Shown here one piece after another: positions 55,882 through 64,000 of a stretch of 64,000 nt of DNA. The translations under genes were made by a program, and so were the position numbers. Origin of the DNA: Nitzschia sp. DOCU1 (lineage: Eukaryota > Bacillariophyta > Bacillariophyceae > Bacillariales > Bacillariaceae). Position 1 is the first letter of the stretch, and each line of letters opens with the position of its first letter. The stretch lies in assembly GCA_951394045.1 (NCBI GenBank), contig OX595990.1:1887049-1951048 (forward strand), written 5' to 3'. Below the pieces are notes generated by a model. That model did no database searches and was not told the origin of the DNA. It was given only the letters and a program-made list of their open reading frames with translations.

Positions 55882-57077
55882 ATGGTTTTGAACTTTGGAA
55901 GATTGTACTTTATCTGGCTTCTTTGTGCCAACGGCGGAGGTGCAGCGGCAGCAACTAGCAGTCGGCATGAACTTCCTGCTGACCATGATGCCGTCGATAA
56001 CAGATTCGGTGAGAGTTCGCAGCAGCCCAGGGGTCGATCCGATGCCTCTGTGCTGACCGACAAGGATCCTTCATATGAAGAGTTGTATCAAAAGGCTTTG
56101 TCATTGCGAGGGTCGTCACAGCTTCCGCTTTCGAATCTTCGGGGACATCTACAATTAATGACTGACAGAGAGTTGGCAGATACCAACTCGGCCATTCAGC
56201 CTCGGATTGTGGGCGGGGAAGAGGCAAATGCAGGGGACTTCCCCTACTTCGGTGAGTTCATTTGCAGCATGCGCCGTGTGCCCGAAGGGCCATTCCTCAC
56301 ACCTTCCTTTGCCTTTCGTTAGTCGACATGTTTTGGTGCGGTGGGGTCCTGATAGCCCCAGAAGTTGTTCTCAGCGCCGGTCACTGTGATTCCTACGTAG
56401 GGGTGGATGTATTAGTTTCGGGATACCAATTAGGATCGACGAAAAACGGTGCGATTCAGGCCACGGTAATCGAATCCCGGAGACATCCCAAGTTTAATCC
56501 ATTCACCCTCGACCGCGACTTCTACTTACATCGCCTCGATAAAAGCGTGGAAATATCGAACAATGTTGTTTTAAGAATGAATTTCAATGACACCGTTCCG
56601 GTCGATGGCCAAGCTCTGACTACGATGGGCTTGGGGTTTACTTCGGAAGGAGGCAATAGAGCTGACAAACTGAATTACGTCGAGGTGAATTACATTCCCA
56701 ACGACGAGTGCAACCGGGATTTGTTTGACGAAGTTACTGATAACATGTTTTGTGCTGGGGTGGATGGAGGCGGAAAAGACTCCTGCAATGGGGACTCTGG
56801 AGGTCCCATTGTCATGATTGATGGTGATACTCACACTTTGGCGGGACTTGTGTCCTGGGGATATGGCTGCGCACAGCCGAATGCTCCAGGTGTGTACAGC
56901 CGCTTAAGCAAAGTCAAGGGATGGATCAAGAAAACTGTTTGTCAAGATTGGAGTATGGATGCCGACCTGTGCCGAGACGAGCGCCAGTCGCCTGCTCCTA
57001 CGGCAAGGCCGACTTCTCCTGAGAAATCCAGTCCGTGGAGGCCCGTTGCCGCGGCAGAACGTGCTGCTTGGCCTTGA
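55882..57077 (+). CDS. Secreted trypsin-like protease 2, no C-terminal domains
   Basis: Exons 55882–56251 and 56323–57077 (intron 71 nt, GTGAGT..TTAG) give 374 residues. The ATG at 55882 starts a signal peptide (MVLNFGRLYFIWLLC). The propeptide ends QPR|IVGG, a normal trypsin-activation site. The catalytic His (LSAGHC), Asp (DRDFYL) and Ser (CNGDSGGP) are present, with Asp in KDSC predicting Lys/Arg specificity. The tail is a short Pro/Ser-rich stretch ending AAWP, without the DxWPEE domains of trypsins 1 and 3. The gene may therefore have lost them or have been truncated at the duplication edge. It lies in the same orientation as the other two. Confidence 0.9.
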
Positions 57078-58229
57078 GTACCTGCTAGCTAGAGCGACCG
57101 AAACTTGCCTCAGCAGTACCGGCGGTTTCAAATTACCTTGAAACGAGACGATGGAACACATTCGTCCCGCGGCTAGCAGGAGATTTATGTTTTAAGCGCA
57201 ACCGCTAACATAGCTGATGCTGCTACAGTGTTTTCTTGGTTTTATCTTGCTCTTGCCCGGGCTATCCCGATTCGTTTCATTTTAACTCGTCGACAAAACC
57301 ATGTTTTCTATATAGGTAGAGGAGGATCCCGGATACACGAACTAGAGTGGATGTGCGGCATTGACGACTCGAATCGACTTTCAAAGTCGATCGCGTGTTC
57401 ATTCGGCCTCTTGTCCATCCAAACAACCTACTACTAGAGTGTAGTCAGATCCTACGGCAGTAGAGTCGCAGGTGGCTTCAGCAGCTCCTCGGTGATGCTT
57501 CCACTGATTTTTTATGTCTCTACTATTTGCAGCAGTAGTCGTAGCAAGGGGGGCTGTCCAGGAGGGCAAAGACAGATAATAGCTCATCCTATGAAGTGCT
57601 CCAGCAGTAGGTTCTACTACCGGCAGATTGATGAGTTTTCAGATAAGGTCGACTGATGGTCTCTTATGGAGAGTGGATGTACTCGAGACTGGCTGAGGTC
57701 ATCGCGAAATCGCAATATGCCCTCATCTTCGTTGACAAGTGTAAGTGGGGCCCATAATTATTTCTAATCCTTCGCAAGTGACACCAGTTTTCGCGAAAAC
57801 CACGTGCGTCCGAGGTTCTCCCGCGAAATAAATTTCTCGCAGGATCGCACGCAAATCTCAATATGCCCCTCATTTTGTTTTATAAGAAAAGAATTTCGTG
57901 CACGCATAAGCTCTTCCGCGCAAAGGCGAGGCCTCATTTCCAAAAACCGTGCGCCGCGCGATAACTCGTGTTATCCGGGTGTACTTTTATTTTTGTGTAC
58001 AACACGAGTTATCGTGAATGCGCCCGATTTTTGGAAATGAGGCCTCGCGTCTGCGCGGAAGAGCTTATGCAAGGCGCGGAAAGACCAAAAAAACTCCGCC
58101 GACGAGCGACCACACCTTTCACTTCTCGTCCCGGTATTGGCCATGGGACGATAGAGAACATTGTGCTCGGTTCCAAACATCGTTTGTTGTTGCTAGGAAG
58201 ATAGTGTCCGCCCGTGTTTGTTGTGAAAG
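57078..58229. other. Intergenic region between trypsins 2 and 3
   Basis: 1.15 kb with no gene. It contains a large fold-back inverted repeat (57904–58070) ending 160 bp before the trypsin 3 start. It also holds a diverged pair of short direct copies around CAATATGCCC(C)TCAT (57713 and 57861). Confidence 0.5.
57904..58070. repeat. Fold-back inverted repeat, ~70-bp arms
   Basis: The left arm (57904–57972) and right arm (58001–58070) are complementary over about 70 bp, with mismatches mainly in a short central patch and a small one near the arm ends. Both arms begin GCATAAGCTCTTCCGCGCA at the outer end. The loop is 28 nt. It looks like a small fold-back or MITE-type element close to a promoter. 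No flanking duplication was identified. Confidence 0.8.
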
Positions 58230-60319
58230 ATGAAGTTTCTGTTTGTGGGAGTGGCCATCTTTATGGTGGGTACTTTGTTCTGTGAGCTACGTGATGCATT
58301 CGCACCATTTCGGTCAGATTTTGGCCAAAACAGCGCAACTGTCCGTCGTCTTTTTCATGGAAGACAGGTAGCTGACGACGTTGTCAACCACGACCACAGA
58401 GGAGGCAGGGATCATGTCCTCTCAAACCAGCGCGGGCGAGCTAGCGCGGACGAAACCTACAAGAGATCCTTGTCGACTAGCTCCGCTTCTATTGAACCTC
58501 GTATCGTCGGGGGTGAGGAGTCCAAGAAAGGAGATTTTCCATATTTTGGTACGTATTTGATGCTGGTCGCCGGCAAGTATACTTCAGTTTCTTTCATGCA
58601 GTTTTCTTACTGGTTGCGTTGAACATAATCGATAGTTGACATGTTTACGTGCGGTGGAGTCCTCATTGCCCCGGATGTGGTGCTGTCAGCTGGACACTGT
58701 GGATCATTTCTGGGCGAGGTAAGTCGTAAGAATGCCTTTCTCACTCGTTGCGCTGTGCTGGTAGTCTCAAAGCGTTTCTTTTTTACCACCACAGACCATT
58801 CACGTGTCTGCACAGGAGTATAAGAACAGCGGGGGCGGTGCGGTGAAAGTGAAGGTGATGGAAGAATTGCTTCATCCCAACTTCAACAGGTACACGTTGG
58901 TGTATGATTTCAATTTATTTCGGATCGATGAAGCCGTTGAACTGGATACGGATATCGTTTTGACTTTGAATAAAGATCCAGCATTCCCAGGACTCGGGGA
59001 GAACTTGACAGTTGCTGGCATGGGCCAGACGACCTATGGTGGCCTATTGCCAGATGTGTTGAACGATGTGGAGGTGCAATATATATCGAATGAGGAGTGT
59101 AATGACATGATGACGGGCACTGTCACAGACAGCATGTTTTGTGCCAATGTCGAAGGAGGTGGCAAAGATGCGTGTATTGGCGACTCGGGAGGTCCGATCG
59201 TTTTTCGCGACGGTAGTAATCATACTCTCGTGGGTTTGGTCTCATGGGGCTATCAATGTGCACTTCCTGACACGGCGGGTGTGTACAGTCGAATCACTTC
59301 TGGCATGGATTGGATAATATATATAGTCTGCGATGTATGGCAGACAATGGCTGACTTTTGCCCCGACCCGACACCTGCACCAACAGTGAGTATGAGTCCC
59401 TCCATGCATCCTACCATGGCTCCAACATTGTCCCCGGCTCCATCTCTGGCACCAACCAAGGCTCCGTCTCCGGCGCCGTCATTGACTCCCACAGATGCAC
59501 CCACTTCGAATTGCACATCAGTCCGAATAGAGTTCATGACGGACCGATGGCCTGAGGAGAACTCTTATCAATTGGCTCGTGTGGACAAATCGCTACGATC
59601 GAACGATCCCGGCGCGACGACTCTCGTTTGGAATGAAACATCGTTCAACCACAGCACGGAATACACCCGAGAAACCTGTCTTCCTGGGTATCCAAACGAG
59701 ACCTGTGCTGTTTTCAGCTTCAACGATTCTCTAGGGGTAAGTTGTCGGTACATCATGGTTCATACCTCTCGCCCTGACTCTCTTAAAGATTACTCAATTT
59801 GCGCATCGAATCTAATTGTATTTGCAGGATGGCTTGTTCGATTATGGCTACCTCCGTGTCATGACGGAGGGCCGCACTGTATATGATGGGTGGATGCTTG
59901 GATTCGGCGTTGAATTGGAATTGGGTGATGGATGTAGTCTCACACCTTCACCGACGACCATGTCAACGACCTCTCCCGAAGATTGTACGAAGCTCGAGCT
60001 CTTATTCCGCACTGATCAATTCCCCTGGGAAAATTCCTTTTCACTGGAAAGAAAGAGCAGAGGCCAGGGCAATGCTACCGGTACATCGGACTTAATTTGG
60101 AATGAAAGTGGCTTTAAGGCCAACACAGAATACGCTAGGGAAACGTGTATCTCTGACCAAAATGCGTGCCTAAGACTCATGTTCAATGACACAATGAAGG
60201 ATGGACTGGCTGGCAATGGATATGTGCTTGTCCTTTGGAATGGGACTATTGTCTACGACGAGTCTAAAATTGGATCTGGACTGGATTTGGAACTGGGTGA
60301 TGGCTGCACAGCTACATGA
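58230..60319 (+). CDS. Secreted trypsin-like protease 3 with two C-terminal DxWPEE-type domains, four exons
   Basis: Exons 58230–58548, 58636–58718, 58795–59736 and 59828–60319 give 611 residues; introns of 87, 76 and 91 nt are all GT..AG. The signal peptide ends near CELRDAFAP. The propeptide ends EPR|IVGG. The catalytic His (LSAGHC), Asp (VYDFNLF) and Ser (CIGDSGGP) are present, with Asp in KDAC for Lys/Arg specificity. A Pro/Ser/Thr linker leads to two domains of the kind found in trypsin 1 (DRWPEENSYQL ... LELGDGC and DQFPWENSFSL ... LELGDGC), here with several N-glycosylation sites. Intron 1 is shared with both paralogues; introns 2 and 3 are unique. It is probably secreted or cell-wall-associated. 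Confidence 0.9.
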
Positions 60320-60414
60320 TGCGCCCCGGAGGCCTATTCCATGAAGAATCGGAAAGTCAACCGTCTCCTACGATAGGGACCGCCAAACGACTGATTGACT
60401 ACCAGGAAGCTCCA

Positions 60415-62166
60415 TCAAGTCTTGTTTTCCAGCTTCGCCACTTGCAATGCTTGTTGCAAAAAGTCGGCAATAAGCCTTGAATCCTGTCGATCTTCTGCGC
60501 GAAATTGCCTACAGAGTGTCATTGCTTTAATGACAGCTTGCAAGCTTGGATCCGTCGAATTTTCCAAGTACGCTGGCAAGGAAGGTGGCACACCCGTGGT
60601 AATCTTGTAGATTACGTCTTTGTAGTCGTCGATCTCGTAAAATGGCGGATATCCTGTCAAGATCTCGTAGAAGGTGGACCCCAACGAAAAGACGTCTATT
60701 TTGTCAGTTTGTGGTCCCCGGGACATATACTCTTCTGGAGCCCGATGCTTGCTTCCTCTATGATTGCTTGCAATGTAAAATGGACATAATTTGCCTTCAT
60801 TCGTAGCACTCAGGAAGCGGCCGCGATTGAAATCGTTGAGTTTCAGGACGGGGTGGTCGGGATCCCCAGGTTGGCTTGTGATTAGAAATTGAGTCGATTT
60901 GATATCGGCGTGGGCAAAGGTTGGCAGCCCTGAATTTGTAAATAGATGGACATCGCGTAGAGCCAGAGCCATCCGCGTAGCCACTCGCAACAGTGCTGCA
61001 GGTGGTGGGTGAAGCTTTGGATCATAGCCACGTTCACCTTCACTATCATCACTTCCAGAGTAGTCCCTCAGCCAATCTCGGGCAGTCCCATGTGCCGCTT
61101 CTACTATATTTGAAAAGGCGCAATAGCTGTACATGTTCAAGACATATGGACTCGCCGAAGAAGCATCCATGACGAGGGCGTCCCTTCGATTCTTGTAGAG
61201 GTATTTCATGCTGAAGTCACATTTGTAGGCTGTCGTTTTCAAGACAACTGATTGCCCCACCACTCGCCACACATCTTTGATAGCTCCCGAAGCGATGTAT
61301 TCTAGTCTATGATTCGTGGACAAGGATAGTTCTCTGAACTCAAAAGCAAATTCATGTTGTAGATTGCACGTGTGCGGCGCATCGGTCGGCCAGTCCACAA
61401 TAAAAGGGCATTGAGATGTATAATTGTCCCCTGTGGCGGCGGTTTTGGCGTAATAAGTCTCGTCGGGAAGCGACTGGTGGTGAATTTCCATGCGTACCCT
61501 GCGCCCTGGTGGAGGTAGTCTTCGTGGGACAACGGGCGATACGGCAATCCAGGGAGAGTCGCCCATGAGGAGAATGCGAGGAGGGCACGGAATAGAGGAT
61601 CGTGATTCAAAATCCAGCATGCCTTGAGCCAAGAGAAGACTCCCGCAAAGTATGAGTGAAAGGACCACCCGTGATTTGAAGGAGTACCCTCGGGGTTTGA
61701 AGCATCGTCGAAGGCTACTCCACCAACGTTTTCGAAAGGACATGCCGAAATTGCCGTGTTCCTTTTGAAGCGATGGCGGCGACGATGAAAACGGGGAAGA
61801 ATGATTCGAATTCGGTGGAGGGCTGGCAGTACGGGAGCTTCTATTCGAACCGACCCCATGGTGACCACGAAATGAGGGCAATTCGCCACTTCGGACGGCC
61901 ATGACGAAGGCATTCAAAAGATCTAATCCATCAAAAACACAATGACAACGGCCGCCATCGTCGCGACTCGACTCGATCAACTGACACAATTGGCGCGAGC
62001 ATTTCTCGCACGACTGTGATGAAACGGTCACTTTAGTCGACGAAATTTGCGCGCGCCGCTCCTCCTTCGTCTGCCCTGTGTACGACTTCGTGAACGACTG
62101 CAAGACCGACTCAAAATCCCGCCACAAAAAATGTGAAGAAAGGCAAATCCGAATCGCAAAAGTCAT
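60415..62166 (-). CDS. Membrane-anchored protein kinase-like protein
   Basis: 583 residues from the ATG at 62166; a start at Met89 (61902) is also possible and would leave a longer promoter. One membrane span lies at about 170–190 (VVLSLILCGSLLLAQGM). The kinase-like domain (about 275–575) has the lysine (VVLKTT), a catalytic-loop Asp (FAHADIKSTQF) and the APE motif (RAPEEY). The glycine loop is degenerate (ASGAIKDVW) and DFG reads DFN. The metal-binding Asp is therefore kept but the Gly is lost, so activity is uncertain. The domain would lie on the side after the span. It is convergent with trypsin 3 (95 bp between stop codons). Confidence 0.8.
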   Translation of the reverse strand: MTFAIRICLSSHFLWRDFESVLQSFTKSYTGQTKEERRAQISSTKVTVSSQSCEKCSRQLCQLIESSRDDGGRCHCVFDGLDLLNAFVMAVRSGELPSFRGHHGVGSNRSSRTASPPPNSNHSSPFSSSPPSLQKEHGNFGMSFRKRWWSSLRRCFKPRGYSFKSRVVLSLILCGSLLLAQGMLDFESRSSIPCPPRILLMGDSPWIAVSPVVPRRLPPPGRRVRMEIHHQSLPDETYYAKTAATGDNYTSQCPFIVDWPTDAPHTCNLQHEFAFEFRELSLSTNHRLEYIASGAIKDVWRVVGQSVVLKTTAYKCDFSMKYLYKNRRDALVMDASSASPYVLNMYSYCAFSNIVEAAHGTARDWLRDYSGSDDSEGERGYDPKLHPPPAALLRVATRMALALRDVHLFTNSGLPTFAHADIKSTQFLITSQPGDPDHPVLKLNDFNRGRFLSATNEGKLCPFYIASNHRGSKHRAPEEYMSRGPQTDKIDVFSLGSTFYEILTGYPPFYEIDDYKDVIYKITTGVPPSLPAYLENSTDPSLQAVIKAMTLCRQFRAEDRQDSRLIADFLQQALQVAKLENKT

Positions 62167-62253
62167 CGTATCCGACGATCAAAGCAGATCGGCAAGCACT
62201 GGTTTCATTTCACGTCGTCGATTGGAAACAGCAACCATATTTACGCATCCATC
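62167..62253. promoter_or_regulatory. Short divergent intergenic region
   Basis: Only 87 bp separate the two start codons if both first ATGs are used. This suggests a shared bidirectional promoter, or that the kinase really starts at 61902. Confidence 0.35.
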
Positions 62254-64000
62254 ATGGGAGGATCTACTCCAGAAGAAATAGCCGCCCAGCATGCCGAGGC
62301 AGTACAACTGGTATCGAGTGGCATGCCATGTGCGCCTCGTCGATTCTTGGGTGCCATTCCTAAAGAAGACAAGGAACAACCGACGTGTTTGTTGTTTGAA
62401 CACAATAGCAACGAGGAAGAAAAGAAGGAAAACCAAGTCTTGCTGAATCCAAATTGCTTTACGACACGAGCTCTTGTGGATGTATCTCAGTTGCAAGGTA
62501 TGGTCCGCGAAGGGTATCACCTGACGAAAGAAATGGAGTCGGCTCCCCCGTCACCTACAAACCTCTGGGATCCTCGCACGGCTGCCACTCAGAATGTCGC
62601 CGTAACGCGGCCTTCCCACGATGCCTGGGGCATTCAAAAGATTGTACTTTTGTTTTGCGATGATTTTGCAAGTCGTATTTATCAACTTCCGTGGTATAAA
62701 CATTTTGAACCGGCGTTGCAACCCATTTTTGACGCTGTTTTGCCACCCAATGCCACGATTATTCGGCTTCTTTTTGCGGGGATGCCCCCAGGCGTTACCA
62801 TTCCCGTCCATCACGATACTGGTGAATGGGTGAAACCGACTCACCGTGTCCACGTGCCAATCATAGCAACGGATCCGTCCAAAATACTTTTTCGTTGTGG
62901 GCCCACGACATCCACCATGCAACGGATCGATTGTGAACCAGGACATGTCTTTGAAATCAACAACCAGGCCAAACATGCTGTCAGCAATTGCAGTAGTGAC
63001 AGTCGGGTCCATTTGATTTTGGATTATATAGACTCGCCCGGCCCCGAACGAATCGTCTTGGATCCTGGTGAAGAATTGATTCAAACTAGACGCTCAATTG
63101 ATAGGGTCAAGGACATGCAAGAAAGACCCACCCCATCGTACATCATTTTGGGAGCACAAAAGGCAGGAACGACATCTTTGTATTCCTTTATCACCCAACA
63201 TCCATGGGTTGTTCCTGCACGTCGCAGGGAGACACACTGTTTGGACTGGCGATGGAAAGAGTTTGGAAGCACCGAGGAAGAGTTGCAATACTGTCGTCAA
63301 TTCTTTTACTCCGAGTTGCTAAAGAATCGCCCTTCTTGTTTGACTGGTGACTCAACCCCAAGCTATCTTTTGGATAGTAAACGTGTCATTCCACGAATAC
63401 AGCGCGTCTTTGATTGGAAGTTAAAATTCTTTTGCATCTTTCGAGATCCGGTAAAGCGAGCCCTTTCGCACTATGCCATGGTCACCTCCACGCAAGGCAC
63501 GCCTGAACAATTGAAGGCGAGAGGATCCGAGTGGCGACAAAAGTCATTTCGAGCAGTGATTCAAATGGAACTGAAGACTCTCAAGGATTGTGGTCTTATT
63601 CCATACTTTGATGTCGACACGGGCAAGGTGGATCCACAACAATTTGCGGCTTTCTTCGGGAGTGCCGAAGAAGACGAGGCATGGGATCGGTATTTAACAA
63701 ATCATGTGCCATTGAATACGGGTTCGTATGGATTGTTGACTCGGGGATTGTATGCCTTACAGTTGCGGCCCTGGTTTCGAGCGTTTGCACGAGATCAATT
63801 CTTGGTGCTTCGATTGGAATCACTGCGAACCAAGGGAGTGCAAGCATTTATGCAACCCGTTTGGGAGCACTTGGATCTTCCTGCCCATCCCGTAGAGGAT
63901 GAAGATGCGAAGAATACGCGAGGATATCAAGCTATGGGAGAGGACGTTAAAGTGTTCCTGGAATCATTCTTTGAGCCGCACAATCGAAAGCTTGGTGAAT
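62254..64000 (+). CDS. Asp/Asn beta-hydroxylase–sulfotransferase fusion, 3' end outside the window
   Basis: An uninterrupted frame from the ATG at 62254 to the window end (582 codons, no stop). Residues about 105–275 form a cupin-like aspartyl/asparaginyl beta-hydroxylase domain with iron ligands H187/D188-type (VHHDTGEW) and a later His (KHAVSN), plus an Arg (RVHLILDY) for 2-oxoglutarate. Residues ~295 onward form a PAPS-dependent sulfotransferase: 5'-phosphosulfate loop GAQKAGTTSL (300–309), and 3'-phosphate site FRDPVKRALSHY (from ~396). The type resembles heparan-sulfate-like sulfotransferases. There is no signal peptide or obvious membrane anchor at this start. The two domains probably act on related substrates, but which ones is unknown. 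Confidence 0.87.
   Translation, partial: MGGSTPEEIAAQHAEAVQLVSSGMPCAPRRFLGAIPKEDKEQPTCLLFEHNSNEEEKKENQVLLNPNCFTTRALVDVSQLQGMVREGYHLTKEMESAPPSPTNLWDPRTAATQNVAVTRPSHDAWGIQKIVLLFCDDFASRIYQLPWYKHFEPALQPIFDAVLPPNATIIRLLFAGMPPGVTIPVHHDTGEWVKPTHRVHVPIIATDPSKILFRCGPTTSTMQRIDCEPGHVFEINNQAKHAVSNCSSDSRVHLILDYIDSPGPERIVLDPGEELIQTRRSIDRVKDMQERPTPSYIILGAQKAGTTSLYSFITQHPWVVPARRRETHCLDWRWKEFGSTEEELQYCRQFFYSELLKNRPSCLTGDSTPSYLLDSKRVIPRIQRVFDWKLKFFCIFRDPVKRALSHYAMVTSTQGTPEQLKARGSEWRQKSFRAVIQMELKTLKDCGLIPYFDVDTGKVDPQQFAAFFGSAEEDEAWDRYLTNHVPLNTGSYGLLTRGLYALQLRPWFRAFARDQFLVLRLESLRTKGVQAFMQPVWEHLDLPAHPVEDEDAKNTRGYQAMGEDVKVFLESFFEPHNRKLGE

Overview
The window looks like nuclear DNA of a pennate diatom or close relative (inference). 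Four lines of evidence support this. Introns are short (68–94 bp apart from one enlarged by a transposon) with GTAAGT-like donors. Several predicted proteins begin with a signal peptide followed by the A-F motif of bipartite plastid presequences. LRR proteins with one membrane span and trypsins carrying Pro/Thr-linked repeat domains are diatom-like. The LTR retrotransposons resemble diatom CoDi-type copia and gypsy elements. No species is claimed.

Region 1 (1–34.3 kb) is ordinary gene space. It holds: the 3' end of an unknown gene; two paralogous CX4CX9CX2H zinc-finger genes; a three-exon membrane LRR protein; a SpoU-type RNA 2'-O-methyltransferase; an unknown Cys-cluster protein; a plastid-targeted protein with three copies of an unnamed ~60-residue repeat and a GC–AG intron; a plastid Mfd-like helicase lacking the UvrB-like part; a five-exon OSCA/CSC1 channel; a 141-bp minisatellite; a chorein-N/PH lipid-transfer-like protein; a Vti1 SNARE; an RDD membrane protein with an unresolved frame break; and a small plastid-targeted membrane protein.

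Region 2 (35–60 kb) is a tandem cluster of three trypsin-like protease genes around a HIT zinc-finger gene, heavily altered by transposons. A 5.5-kb gypsy element sits inside intron 1 of trypsin 1, and the splice sites and reading frame of the gene remain intact. A copia element landed in the last part of the HIT zinc-finger coding sequence. Its LTR now supplies the stop codon and an AATAAA, and the 23-codon acidic tail is stranded 11.4 kb away. A second gypsy element inserted into the 3' LTR of that copia element, and a 1,155-bp terminal-inverted-repeat element inserted into one LTR of that gypsy element. All three nested insertions have clean 5-bp target duplications. LTR pairs are 99.0–99.7% identical, and seven of the eight differences I count are CpG/TpG or CpG/CpA, which suggests methylated cytosines.

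Region 3 (60–64 kb) holds a membrane-anchored protein kinase-like gene, divergent from a gene that fuses an Asp/Asn beta-hydroxylase domain to a sulfotransferase domain and runs off the window end.

Gene models with introns were built by hand from splice sites and frame. The summed exons are multiples of three for every spliced gene except the RDD gene, which is left unresolved.
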